A DNA stretch of 64,000 nt from the NCBI GenBank assembly GCA_035610835.1, contig CM069457.1, forward strand, positions 41,829,319 to 41,893,318, written 5' to 3'. Numbering within the stretch: position 1 is the stretch's first letter; each line of letters opens with the position of its first letter. This document shows, piece by piece, positions 23,201 to 36,600 of the stretch. Made by a program: the position numbers and the translations under genes. The notes beneath the pieces were generated by a model that worked only from the letters and a program-made list of their open reading frames with translations, was not told where the DNA came from and ran no database searches. Source of the stretch: Ophiura sarsii (Eukaryota > Echinodermata > Ophiuroidea > Amphilepidida > Ophiuridae).

Positions 23201-23697
23201 ACGGTCCAAACGACAGTTCCAAAATGTCACAAAATATTCAAAAAAGTCAAAATTATTGAAATACATCACCATATTTGGAGACACTATGATACATGCATTG
23301 AAATAAGTACAAACATGCATAGTATTGGTTCTGTAGTTCTTGAGATAAACTTTGAAAGTTTGGAGAACTTTCTGGAAAATCTGTCTTGTAAAACTAATAG
23401 CCGTATGGAAAGTGTTAAGGTTTTATTTCTTCCGTAGGGTGTGAAACGAGTTTAGCCATTGAATAATGACAGCATAGAAATATGCCACTTGTTCACCAAA
23501 GACAGATGTGATATTCTTATAATAGATTAATATAAAATCCTACAAAACAAGTTTGGATTTCTTTTTATTCGAATTCCTATATTTTTCGTGATTTGTTCTC
23601 CATTATAGGCCTTAATGAAGAACTGATGTTTTTTCATTACTACGATACATAATATGTAGTAAAACCTCTTCAGTACTCTAGTTACATGCCTGAGAAC

Positions 23698-24218
23698 GTG
23701 GGGTGTCGTGTCTTAATCTCAAAGTGCCAAAATCACCACTATGTGGTGTTCGAATGAACAACTTCGCTGTTTGTCCATATCAAGTGTTACATTTGCTATG
23801 ATATACCAGCATATCACGAAAAACAGCGTGTTAAGAAAATCGCGTTTGAAAATGTACCCACTTTTGAAGACTCGTTTGCGAGCATTGATATCAAATGTCA
23901 CTAACATTGTCAAAGAAAAAAATATAATATATGTTTGTTATGGCCATGCTAAAACAACAAATTGCAATAATTAATTAGGAGTAATTACGTCGCAAAGTCA
24001 TATGCCGGTATGTCAGAACAAACAAAACATGACTTCATGTTCTTCCTACAGTGATACGACAGTGATACGCTGGTATTTCAGATCAATAGGCAACTGTAGT
24101 TACATGGTGGTATATGGCGGCATATCACGATATGCCGGTATGTCAGAACACGAAATGAGGTCTTCATGCAGGTAGTATGTTAAAACCATGGCATATCACA
24201 ATTAATAATTAGTGCTGT
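23698..24218. repeat. 521-bp segment absent from the second intergenic region
   Basis: The flanks (cctgagaa and atctcattaatt) are joined directly at about 44445 in the duplicate. The segment holds a repeated word, atatgccggtatgtcagaac. Either an insertion here or a deletion there; no clear target duplication was seen. Confidence 0.6.
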
Positions 24219-24813
24219 ATCTCATTAATTAATTACCTTTTTGTTTCGAATTTTTGGAGAATAAGTAGTTTCATTCGCAGATTATGAAATGCAACTAAAT
24301 TCATTTTGCTGGTGGGTCAGAACAGGGTTATTCCTTGGTGTAAAACAGCACGGAATTAACCTAGCATAAAACCCTCTTTGGACGAATTAGAGGATTCTAC
24401 AGCTATACATTCCGTAATGGAGTCGTTACACTACTCTCTAAATGTAAAAGAGTGAAATTACACTCTAATGGAGTAAATATTCACTCTTCAAAGGATTGCC
24501 TACAGTGATCACTCTAATAGATTGAAAGTCACTCCTTGAAAGAGTGGAACCATTTTCACTCCAAAAACGAGTGAATTTTGTTCACTCCAGGAACGATTGA
24601 ATTTTCACTCTTCGAAGAGTGCCTACAGTGATCACTCCCTTGGAGTGAAAAAAGAGTAAATTTATAAGGAGTGAATTTCACTCTTATAGAATGAACTTCA
24701 CCCTCATTGAGAGTGAACAATAATGGAACATTCTAGTAAATAATAAAATCACACATCAGATTTTACTGTCAATTCCTTTTTTTTTTTAAATTACTTAATC
24801 ACATTCACATGTA

Positions 24814-27065
24814 GGGGAGGATGGGGCAACTGGACCGGTTAAGCATGTTTCATGATATAAAAGCTTAAAGCTCGTGTAAATATTTATGGAATTGCTATGA
24901 AAATATCACCCATGTAACTGTTTACATATAACATATAATCAATGTTAAAAAATATCCAAACAAAAGGCCAATTACCACTAACTAAAAACTTTACTTGGGA
25001 CGGTCAAGTTACCCCATCGTTGGGGCAACTGGACCTATATGTTCCAACGGTTAGAATACACAGAAATCATTGATTGACAATACGGTAACTAAGCAGTATT
25101 TTCTTTACAAACTCATTTCCATATTATTCAACGTGTAACAATGATACAGGTCTCATGAAACCCATGTTTTATACAGTTTTCGTGGTTAACGTGTAAAAGT
25201 AATACTAATGCAGTGGCGTAGCTCAGGGGGGGGGGGGGGCAGGGGGGGGCAAATCCCCCCCCTGACGAAAAAATCCAATTTGTGCCCCCGCCCCCCACCC
25301 CTCTAAAAACAAAAAAGGGGTGAGAAAAAAAGGAAATAGGAAAAAATTGAGAAAAAAGACCGAGGTTATTAGCCAAATAGAAGGCAAAATTGTAAATGTA
25401 GTACATTTACCGTGCGATATTTTTGGACTGTGCGATTTTTTTGGACTGTGCGAAAAAATATTTAGCCCCCCCCCCCCCCCCTCCCCACTTACGTGAAATT
25501 CACGAGGTAAGTGACTAGAATTTTTTTGGGGGCAACCTTTTACGAAAATTTGAGAAATCTTGCCCCCCCTGAAAAAATCCTAGCTACGCCACTGTACTAA
25601 TGGTGTACAAAGCAAGCGCAATTTTCGACTGCACGTTTATAGATAAAACGGTATGAACCTAGTTAAATGGTTACATGGTTGTGATATTCAGACGCCCCAT
25701 ACATTTGTCTATATACCCCTTTCTTTAATGATTTTATTTACTTCATATAATCATCATTTAGTACTTATAATAAACCATCTTGATATTTAGCCAGCTTTTC
25801 ATGTTACAGGGGAAGTTAGTCAATATGGCAATGATGACCCAACGGTTGATATACACAAAAAGCAGTGGATAAAATACATAAATCATGATATTTCGTCATA
25901 GCAAATACCTTTACAGACACCATTCAAAATATAATAAAGATGTAATTCATAATACCGAGGTTTTAAACCATTCTAAAGCAATTTCATGTCATATTGTAAT
26001 CCTTCAATATCATAAATAGTGATATTAGACCCGAAATGCCCCAAAATGTCTAAGAACTTGAAAGAATGTGAATTATTTCATATTCTATTCACATATCAAT
26101 ATCGAGTCATGTTTTATTGACACTAACAACTCATTTTCAAAATGAATTTTACAATTTTGATTAAGTTTTTGCAGGCGGTCCAGTTGCCCCACACCCCTTC
26201 GGTCCACTTACCCCAACAAATGACGTAGCACTTTGTCGAGATGAAACGTTATTAAAACACACCTGTGACGTAATACATTTTACGCCAAAATGTTTTAAAA
26301 CATACCACCATTTGTCATAATAATCAATAACTCCAATACATTTAAGAAAAAAGGCAAAACTGCATTTTTGTTTTTAGTCATTACATATATTTCTGTAGCC
26401 AGTGAGTATCTTTGAATTCGCAAATATTACGGCGTTCGGGTCCTACAAGTAGACGGGTGTCTTTAGATAAGTAAGAAATGGTGTACTTTGTTATTTGCAA
26501 ATTCATAAACTAATAACTCTACCAAATGAATACCCGTGATAATGATTTAAGTTGAAGCATTCTTTAAATGATAATATTGATCGGAAATCCAAACCACCAA
26601 TGCCCTAAATTAGCAATATGCGCCATTTTACGGTCATTTCAACCACAACCTATGGTTTTAATCATATTTCTGAAAGTCCCTAAGCACACTACAATATAGC
26701 ACCCATCAAATGCAATATGCACCTAGTATCTTAAGACGACTGTATACTGCATGTATATATTTACTGTTGCATATCTGTCAATCATATAAAGTACATTAAA
26801 CATGATCTAAACCCATCGTCATATATCGCCCATACTATCTGTGAATTTTCAATCAGTCACTCAAGGAGTTAGCTTGAAAGATATGGAGAAAAATCACATG
26901 TGTAAATACCCTAAAGTTCCAAATGTTTTGGATTATAGAAGGTAAAGATATATGTCAAGTATCAACAAAAGTCGTATTGTTCAAAAGAAAGCAGTATGCC
27001 CATACAATTACAAAATCCTTCATTTCGGTCCAGTTGCCCCACGGTCCAGTTGCCCCATATTCCCC
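24814..27065. mobile_element. 2.25-kb TA-target element without a transposase gene
   Basis: The inverted ends GGGGAGGATGGGGCAACTGG and GGGGAATATGGGGCAACTGG are flanked by TA. The exact empty site exists at 45038-45039 in the duplicated region, so the boundaries are fixed. There is no long open frame inside. TA duplication fits Tc1/mariner-type movement, but the ends are not ones I can assign to a known family. Confidence 0.8.
25211..25594. mobile_element. 384-bp hAT-type MITE with 8-bp target duplication
   Basis: The ends CAGTGGCGTAGCTCAGG and CAGTGGCGTAGCTAGG (reverse strand) are flanked by TACTAATG on both sides (25203-25210, 25595-25602). The 8-bp duplication and the CAGTGGCGTAGC end are typical of hAT elements. 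The interior is C-rich and G-rich homopolymer with no coding capacity. It sits inside the 24814-27065 element. Confidence 0.88.
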
Positions 27066-27770
27066 TAATGTTAGCAGAATATGATATCAGAGGTGTTTAT
27101 TTCCGATAAATGCAATTTTGCGATTAGACAGAGAATATCAATCTATGAATCGGAGTGAATAATTAAGTTATTCTTGTTAAATCCTCATCACTCGGTGAGT
27201 GAGTGACATTAGAATTGGATGAATCACTCTCTATAGAGTGATTTTCTACTCTTTTAGAGTGAAAATAGTTTCACTCCTGTGCTAGAGTGATTTGTTCACT
27301 CTTTTACATTTAGAGAGTACATGTAGTCTAACTTATGAATGTCTTACGCCAATGATACACCCAGAACAGCGAAGAGTATGCTCTATTAACTTACTACTTG
27401 CACATTTGAACACAAAATAGTGGTGGTTTTGGTAAATTCATACCAAAACTTCCCCACAATCAAGTATGGATGATCAATGAAACTAGAAATTGGTGTACAT
27501 GTTAAATCATTGTAAAGATTTTACACATCAGCTTAACATATACAATAAATATGAATGTATGACAAAATATACGAAATGTAAGCGATTGGAAACAAATGTC
27601 GGTATTTTTTAGACGTAACTTTTACTGTAAACTATACATTGTAGTCTTTAATAAATCCACGATAAAATTACCCCTTATCAACAAATTTATTTGAGAATTG
27701 ATATAAATTATAAATTATTTGTAAAGAAGCAATCTTCTTGCAGAGTGCTCAATGCGATGCAGAGCGATAT

Positions 27771-27874
27771 ATAAGTTAAACCACTTGGAACGGTAGTTGT
27801 TACTCCGAGCTTCACGATTGTGCGATCATCAGAAAACTGTGGTACCAACTACCGTTCCAAATGGTTTAACTTAT
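27771..27874. repeat. Inverted repeat with 29-bp arms and 46-base loop
   Basis: The arms start ataagttaaaccacttgg and pair with one mismatch. The second intergenic region has the same structure at about 45741-45844 with one further change. Perhaps a tiny MITE or a hairpin. Confidence 0.7.
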
Positions 27875-28449
27875 AAATGATAAATACATAAAGAATGAAC
27901 AAAGTCACATTTATTTTACAATTTAAAGGTCTCATTCTAAAATAAATTTAGAACTGGTTAACAAAAAGAATCACGTAATGTCTATTTAACAATTTATAAT
28001 TGTACGATTTAATCAAATAATATTCATACATAAAAGGCCAACGCCACAACCTTAATACAAAAATATACGAATAATAATATCAAACCGTATTCTAAATACC
28101 TGTGCAATTACATCATTATTTGAATGATAAAATTAGAGTTATAGGCCTACTCTCTCTACTGAATGTATATTTGTCGTTTTTATGTTTTATATAACCATAA
28201 CATTATACCAGAGTTTACAGTCTTGGTATCTACATGTATACATGGGTTCCGGATCAAAAGAATACCATATTATAACACATTAGGCTAGACCAAAGGCTAG
28301 ACATTAAACTGGTATACATGAGCCGATCCTCAATCTTTGACATTATTGAAAATATTTGAAATTCGACTTCATCGATTTGTTTTCTTTGTAATCTTTAAAA
28401 GATCCTTCCGCATGTAGAACAGTTTAATTTCATTGCCTTTCTACGCACT

Positions 28450-28600
28450 CAGCATACTCCACAACGCTCGAACTCCTTGCGCTCTCACACATGCGTAGTA
28501 GCTCCACCACAACAAAATGACGCAGCCTGATTGGAAAAACGGTGGTCAACGCTTGCGCTCAGCGACCGAGCGTTGTGAAGTCTGCTGAGCCCTTGTGGCT
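28450..28600 (+). mobile_element. Short MITE copy (GCTCAGCA family)
   Basis: It has imperfect inverted ends (ctcagcatactccacaacgc and gcgttgtgaagtctgctgag) and is absent from the equivalent place in the flank of gene 1, where a copy sits elsewhere in the opposite orientation (9183-9285). The duplicate lies at about 46425-46570. Confidence 0.5.
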
Positions 28601-29452
28601 AAGAAGACAAAGACAGCGCGCTTAGCATTTTTAAAAATTCACATTTTACCGCATAACTGTTTGCTTTTATTTCTTGATCATTAATTGTGACTGACTGGAA
28701 TGGGTTTTGTTTTCAATATCAAAACAGTTTTTAATATAAAGAAATACAACTGCATCCCGAAATTTACTTTGCTTCTTCAAATAATGATTTTACATTGTGA
28801 AGTGCAATATTAGCTTCATTCGCTTGCCTCCCAGACCCGTCTCATGCAAAAATATAAATGAAAATAATACTACATTTCGCAAAGCATTTTTTACTTTAAA
28901 AAATAAAATATAACCTTTTTATCAGGTTTAAAGATTATATGAAGATTGTACATACCTAATATTTTTAGCCAACACTTTATTTTATAGACTCCACAACAAC
29001 AAAAATCGGTTTATTTGTTAACAGCCAATTGTCGAAATGTATCGTAATGTTTTGGCATTGTGTAATATAGCAATCCCTTATCACAGGGCTGAATAACTTG
29101 CTTGAGAACTTCGGATGGTCTCAATCAACATGCGACAAAATCATTATGTTGGGCTAAATACACTGTATCTGTGTCTGTTTAATAAATTGTAACATTAACA
29201 ACAACTGTGAATAGTGATTAGCATCACGAACAAAATAGTGATAATGTTGGCATACTCAGATAGAGACCTCACCATTAGCAAGTTGCTCAGCACTAACAAA
29301 ATATGAAAATATTATGAAATATTCGAAATGATAGTTTCTTGAAGAAATACCTGAACTTTTCTGTGGAGTTTAAAACCATAACCAATATTAAATGTGATTG
29401 CATCTCCTATATTCTTAACTACTTAACCTTACGCAACTATGCTATGTACAAT

Positions 29453-29771
29453 GAAACTGCTGCTGCTATTTAGCCATAGTCCTTCGAAGAACCGTCGGCA
29501 TTCTATTGCGTGCTTTCACTCTTGCTGCTACCAGTCCGCCGTCTGTCCAGTCAGCATGATGTTGTGCGTCCTGGTAGAGCCTTCCCTTCTACCTCTCCCT
29601 GAATAGTAGTTATTACTATGCTATCCGCACGTCGCTTCCAGTGACCATACTTTGCAAGCTTCCTCTTCCTTAGTTGGGCTAGCAGTCCCTCTTTTTCTTT
29701 CACCCCTTTTTGCTTGCGCACCCATGAGTTTGACTTTTTATCAGTCCAGCTAATGTGTAGCACTCTGTGCA
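29453..29771 (-). mobile_element. 319-bp LINE 3' fragment, flanked by ACAAT
   Basis: The minus strand encodes a degraded C-terminal piece of a LINE reverse-transcriptase protein (RVLHISWTDKKSN, then LRKRKLAKYGHW, then EGEVEGK-like). It ends in a GCAGCAGCAG tail and is flanked by the 5-bp duplication ACAAT. The 3' flank of gene 3 has the same insertion at 47472-47790. The flank of gene 1 has the empty site (acaat at 9853-9857). Confidence 0.75.
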
Positions 29772-30466
29772 ACAATCAAACACTTCAGCGTATAGAGTGC
29801 GGAGCGTTAGGCTATGGACCCATTTTGTCACGTCTCGCGTTATAATTCAAAATAATATTAGACTTGGATCCCTATAATGGATCTGTCTCCTTTCTATTTA
29901 ACATGTTTAATATACAACCATATGACACAAATCGACATGTTTTATTATACTACTACCGTAATTATGATTATGAATAGACATATAATTAAAATACAAATTA
30001 TTGCTAGGTGACGAACACAAGACACAGTTCTACAGGAAAACTGACCATGCTGACCTCTCAGGTAGGGTCGGTCGGTCGGCCCAATATTTAGGCTGTTGTT
30101 TTTTCTTCAACATACGCGATAAAAATAAAAAAATCTTCAAAATTTTCAAAAATGTTCAAAAACTTTTAAAATGTTAACAAATCAAAATAATATTTAAACA
30201 TTCCAAAAATCGAATTATTGTAAATAAATTTAAAATTGATAATTCGGAAACAAAATGGTTCAATTGGGCCCGATCGGGTCGTCGCCTAAACACCAATTTT
30301 ATGATTGATATAAGAAAACGGCCATGTTTTACACCTAATATCAAACCACCAAAATCTATTTGGGGTCCATCGTTGGTAAGAAAATTACGATATGACATGT
30401 GCATCTTTTTCTTTACAAAGTAAGTTAATGACCTTGCGTTCTTAAAGTATACAAAATGGTGTGTTT

Positions 30467-30472
30467 TTTATT
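30467..30472 (-). promoter_or_regulatory. Poly(A) signal of gene 2
   Basis: AATAAA lies on the minus strand 207 bases after the stop, at the same distance and in the same context (atcAATAAAaaac) as in gene 3. Confidence 0.5.
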
Positions 30473-30678
30473 GATAGTGCACCTATTCACCTCTACAAAT
30501 GTATGCTGAATTTTACATGACAAAATTGCTATAGAAAAGGAGTCCTCTATGACCTTGCACACTTGAAAGTGTTAATGTATCCAAATGTCATTATGGAATT
30601 ATAATGGCTTCCTCATTTCGATGCCTTATTCAAAATATCATACTGATTAGGTCTATGTTTATGGATGCACCCACAATC

Positions 30679-33620
30679 CTAATAGTTGATAGACATACCA
30701 TATTGCTGAGAGTAACCCGCAGATGAGATAGGAGCAGGTTGAGGCGCGGGTGATGCTCTTAATAGGGACATGATGCACAGGCATATCAATACACCGACGA
30801 CAAGGACCGTGACAATGATACCGGCCACTATGGCAATTACAACTGCTGCGCTCACTGTGTCCCCGCCGGTTTCGTCTTCGTCTTCGTCTTTAATTGTGAC
30901 TGTCATAGCGCCCTCTACGATATTCCCCCCGTCAGAAGGTGAGGACAGAGATATCTGGAAGCTTTCGTCTCCTTCAACTTCTTCGTCATTGATGATGTCA
31001 ATAACTTGATCAACAAACACGGTACCTGCGCTGAAGACTAATTGGATAGAAGAAAGCGCATGATAGTCGGTGCCGTCTTCCGCAGATCCAGATATGGTGG
31101 TAATGAATATGGTAGATTGATCAGATGTTTGTGTACGAAATACTCGTGCATTGACAATTTTTTTGGATTCGGACACAGTGGTAGAGACTTCATTGAATCG
31201 GTAAGCTTGTGGCTGTATAGGCGTAGGCGCGTTATCATCATCTAAAATAGTGACGGTTGCACCGTCGACTGTTTCACCAGCAGAGTTGATTAATAGCAAG
31301 TTAAAGGTCTCGTCTCCCGGTTCGTATTCCGTGTCACCAGCAATCTGAATAAGCACTTCGGTGTAACCTTTGCTACCAAAGTTAAGGGTCAGAGGTCCTA
31401 TGAACCGGAAGTCTTCATTGATTGTTGCAGATTCACTTGTTGCCGTAAGTGAAACAGGTTCAGGGTCGTCAGGTGGTATACCATCTCTATCAATGCGGAC
31501 TTTCAAGTTTGCCGAGGACTCCTCAATTACGTAATTGTCCAATGAAAATCGATAGGTCACCCCATCGTCGTCGATAATACCAACATAGATATCACTGGTA
31601 ACCTCATCATTACAGACTGCCTGATTCTGTGACGTAATGATAACTCGGAACGACTCGTACACTTCGGCTTGGTTGTCATCAAGGATGTATATGTCAGGTA
31701 TAAATGCAGTAGTCTGGCCCATAGTAAATCGCACTATCCCTGAAGTAATCGGCACATAGTCTTCTCCGCCTACCGCGCTTCGATATAATTGACATGTCGT
31801 TACAAAAACACTCGTATCTTTAAGAGCTACGTCACGGATCATAGGTATTCTTATAGGAGTATTGCCGCCTTCTGTCACAGTAAATGTGTTGTCTTCGAAA
31901 CGCAAGTTTTCTTCATTGTCCATGATGCTTATTGTAGTTGTGTCTATGTCAATATCGGATCCATCAGGTTGCGGGTCGCTAATGTATATCTTGAAAGATT
32001 CGATACTCTCGTACAGGTTGTCATCGTTAATGTTTACATAGATATTGGCAATGGTTTGTCCAGCTCTAAAATGGAGAGTTGCGGGATATGATTCCGTGTA
32101 ATCCTCTGTCTTAACGGCACTGTCACTCTCGTCACCAATTACGAGGTTCAGTTGTCCTTCCAGTTCATTAGATCCAATGCGTTCCACCGGTATCATCACT
32201 ATTCCGGCATCTTCATTAATTTCGTAGACAGTTTTCTGGAAAGAATAACCGACCTCATTGTCCTTGATAGATATTTCGATACTGTCAACACCAGTTGGTT
32301 GCTTCTGCGCAAACGTTACCTCAAATCCTTTCGTTGACTCCAATTCCTGGTCGTCGATTATAGTTATAAACGCTTCGGCTTCAACTTGGTACGGGTTGAA
32401 TACTACAGTAGCGATATCAGGGTTAAAGTCCTTGCCCGCTACAGCAGTTCCTCCAAATGCTTCTAAACTAATTTCTGCATACTCTCCTGTGTACCCAATC
32501 CTTTCGATAGTTACAGAAACTGTCACATCTCCTTCCCTAGCTTCAACATTAGGCCATTTGAACCGGAAGTAATAAGATTTGTCAACGATGGTCACTTCCG
32601 CTCGTTTAATCGCTCCCAGGCGAACGCTTCCGTCGTAAGGCAACGGATCAGCAAGCTCTACGACGAAGGTTTCGTTCCCTTCGGTCACTTCGTCGGTGTG
32701 AATGAGAAATGGCACATCGATGAACTCTTGAGCAAATGCAAATTTAACTGTGATGCTTCCCACGGATTGAGCAATAACGGGCGGAAAACTACCGTTTAGA
32801 GGACTGGAATAGTCTTCTAGTCTAGATGCGTTGCCGCCATAATATACAATACGAACCGTCGGATCTTCTTCGAATAGCGATTGTGATCCCATGCGATTGA
32901 CACGGATTTTGAAATCCGTATCTCCTTCGGTTACAGTGAAGTGCGATGCGGAGAAGACTAGAGTTGTTGGCTTTGGACATGTTGGAACTAAATATGCTTG
33001 GAAAGCTTTATATGGGTAATCGTCGTTTGCAAATGATGCGGCTGGAGTAAACGTGGGATTTAAACTAGATAATGGTATTTCAAAGATCACACCACCGGTT
33101 GTTTGGAACACATCTATTTCATCAATGGCATATAAACGGTCTTCAGGTAAAGATATCCACAAATAAAACCAATCAGTGGCGCATATACCATCATCAAAGT
33201 ATATAATTGTATTTGTCGCGAGATCTAAAGTATCGATATCAATTCGCCCAATACTACAACCACCCGCCCAATACAACTTACGAGATACCAGGTCCAATTC
33301 AATATGTATGACCGCCAACATGTTAGCTATGTTAACAGCAACTACCATTTCATTACTCAGGGTGCCATCTTCGTTTATGTCAGCTCGATACACGTCTTCA
33401 TAGGCCCAATAGAGTACTTGGTTGTCTTCATCGATTTCGATGTCGTATTTAATATTTATGTCACCAACAGTCGTGAAGATCAACATCTTATCATCGCCAT
33501 TTCCATCAAGAGATGTAGACCAAATGTTTAATGGATTTAGAGCACCAGGCGAAATATCCAGATGAATTTCCATCCAATACAACTTCCGATGTGTTTCGTC
33601 GATTGTCATAGACACTACAG
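30679..33620 (-). CDS. Gene 2 exon 3 (propeller, Calx-beta 1-6, TM, tail)
   Basis: The acceptor is tgtttag/CTGTAGTG and the exon runs 980 codons to a TAG stop. The domain order is the same as in gene 1. From the propeller to the start of Calx-beta 1 it tracks gene 1 (for example the DDGICATDW segment). From Calx-beta 2 onward it tracks gene 3 (for example KPTGV-type turns and SAVKTEDYT without the GGLG insert). The switch lies at about 32700-32950. Confidence 0.9.
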
Positions 33621-36600
33621 CTAAACACAAAATGATACGAGGATGTATGTGTTAGAGACGGCATCCAGATTCATACGGATTGAAAAACATTCGACGCATT
33701 GACAAAACGCACTGGCGGAGGGAGTTCTACATTGCGTTCGATGGCCATCGCTAAACACATTTCCCGAAATACCGAATTGACACATGGGGAAGTAAGCAAA
33801 CAAACGGTGAAAAGTGGCCTATTGTTATCCGATAATTTGCTTTACTATTGACCAATTACACGCGGACAATATGCTATATAGATCGATCAATACCTATAAG
33901 TGAGCAATTACGACGGAGCAAACATTATTTTTCGTATTGGCGGGTCATTATTTAACTGCATTCCGTTCATTATACAAACCTGTCCGTTTATCCCTTTGCG
34001 TTTGCCCTCTCCGTTCGACGGTTTTCAATCCATACCAATCTGGATGCCATCCCTTATGTCTTAGTGAACAGTTTCATTTATACTCGATACATTTATACCC
34101 CATACCAAGTCTAAGGATTGATACCATTTTTTGTTTGTTATAATACACATGTTTTTGACATTCCAAACGTTCTTTATATTTTGTAATAGGCTTTTATATT
34201 GTTATGCAATAATTCCATGATGTGTGCATACAATGTGGATGCATTACAAACATGATAAATGTGTCTTATTGAATGTACAGTGAGGGATGTTAGAGGACAA
34301 CACTCTAGCTCTTTGTCAGCATGGCGAAGAAGATCAAATAACTCAGTGAGAACCAAATAACTCAGTGAGGAGTTTTTGTGTGCAAATTGTGAATACTTAC
34401 AAATAGATAGGGGAAAGGCTACAATTTCAAGTGCCAGATTCCACCATACAAAGCATAATTAGGAAGAACAAGAAGTTCAACTCAGTAAAAAACATTGAAG
34501 GACGCAGTCGGAAATCAACGGTGTCCCCTTGTTTGGCAAGAAAAGTATTGCGACATGCCAACAACAATCCACAGATCACCATCAATACCTCTCTTGCACA
34601 CTCTTGGCAATTCTTGGACCAAGATATGGCAGACACTCACAGCAGACATTGCACATGAGATGTCTTCATTGAGGCCGACCAAGAAAGACTCTACTCCTGA
34701 AAAGAGACACAGAGAAACTCGTATTGCATCTTAGTCATCTTGGTCGGAGTCCATGGAGAACTCTCGTGTGCAATGTCTGCTGGAGTGTCTGCCTTAATAT
34801 TTTGGTCCAAGACTCACCAAGGTTGTTCAGGAGAAAACTGACGGTGATCTGTAGATTGTTGTTGGCCTTTCATGATACTTTTCTTGTCAAACAAGGGGAC
34901 ACCATTGCGTCCTTTAAGGTTTTTAACTGAGTTGAACGTCTTGTTCTTCCTAATTATGCTTTGTATGGTGGAATCTGGTACTTGGAGTTGCTTCGAAAAA
35001 ACTTTGTAGCCTTTCCCCTATTTGTGAGCACTGAGTTCTTTGGTCTTCTTCGCCATGCTGACAAAGAGCTAGAGAGTTGTCCTTTAATATCCCTCACATT
35101 CAATAGGATACATTTGTAATGCATCCACATTGTATGCACACATCATGGAATAATTGCATAACAATGTAAAAGCCTATCACACGATATATTGAACGGTTTG
35201 AATATCAAACACATGTGTATTATCACCAAAAATGGCCACAGTCCTGAGACTTGGTGTGGGGTATGAATAATGTTTGTTTCTTGTTCAATTCTATTGTTAT
35301 GCAAATAATGTTGAGCCCAAATAGTATATTGATTTGTACTTGCAAACTAACTGTCTTTTGTGTAAAGCGAAAGTTCCACCACTCATGTCATGTTCACTAA
35401 GGTTAGGTTCCCGGGTCATGTACCCATACAGGGTGACCAAAAAAAAATTAGGACTCATGACGGTGTCATTCTTATCATAATCATTGGACCATAACCAATT
35501 TAGTCTCAATGTAAAGCCCAATTCATTATTATAATATCCTGAAAATATGAGATCAATCCGATGAAAAATAGGAAAAATAGCGTACTTTGTGTAAACCATG
35601 TCATTTACTGGTTTGTACAATGGGAATTCACACAGTAATAGTCGAGTAACATGAAAGTGCTCGACTTGTACCTCAATGAACCATCCACATTGGGTTCGAG
35701 AACTGTTTAACAAAACTTCTTTAATTTACACAGAATAATTATGCCTGCGTCTGTTTTGCGGATTTGTTAAAGCAAGTATTGATTTGTGCCAGAATGAAAT
35801 GGATTACCAAACTAAACTTTGCTATTGACTGATAGATTATTTACTATGTTGACAAATATTATAACGTATTGAAACGTAAACCATGTTATTTACTGGTCTG
35901 TGCATGTAGATCCCATTGTATATACAAACCAGAAAATGACATGGTTTACCCAAAGTACGATAGTTTTCTTATTTTGCATCGGATTGATCTTATATTTTCA
36001 TGATATCATAATAATTAATTGGGCTTTACATTGTGACTAAATTGGTCATGGTCCAATGATTATAATAAGAATTACACCGTCATGAAACAGAGTCCTAATT
36101 TGTTTGGGTCAACCTGTATATACGCATGCTCGAGTGCGTCAGTCACCAACGAATGTAATTGAAAACTAGTTTTAATTGACTTGAAAACACTTTTTAAAAA
36201 TACATATTTATAGGTGCATCATTCTGGGATGGTTCGGTAGGGCTATTGCTTAAAAAGAGGTTTTAATTACTAAATCAGATCAATTACTCACTATGGTATT
36301 CGAGCATGTTTATATAGTGTTCGAATTTATTTGATTTAGTAATTGAAACTCTATTAAGAATGTAGGCCTGTTATTCTCGGGTTGTCATATTCACTAAGGT
36401 GCGGTTCTCGGTCATGTACCCTAAATAAACATGCTCGACTGCGTCAGTCACAAATGAATTGAATTGATTTAGATACTAAAAACACAGGTGTGGTGCTCTG
36501 GTCAGGTGGTAGGACATGATAATAAGAGCTAATTGCGCGATTAGCAGCTTTAGCATGCTAATTGGCGCTAATAGTGTTATTAGCATCAAGCATGCTAATT

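Larger units (their letters stand above)
24434..27317. mobile_element. CTCT MITE (630 bp) split by a nested insertion
   Basis: The inverted ends CTCTCTAAATGTAAAAGAG are flanked by TA (24432-24433 and 27318-27319). Inside are many gagtgaa/ttcactc words. The uninterrupted copy is at 44662-45289 (628 bp). Here it is interrupted by the 2252-bp element at 24814-27065. Confidence 0.8.
20872..30466. other. Intergenic region between genes 1 and 2
   Basis: It includes the putative promoter side of gene 1 and the 3' flank of gene 2. The first 150 bases upstream of the ATG share the GC-rich block gtggcgcggtcag with gene 2, and in altered form with gene 3. I could identify no TATA box with confidence. 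The rest is mobile DNA and AT-rich sequence, and nearly all of it recurs in the second intergenic region. No gene was found; the 69-residue open frame at 21107-21316 recurs at 40074 only because the region is duplicated. Confidence 0.6.
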
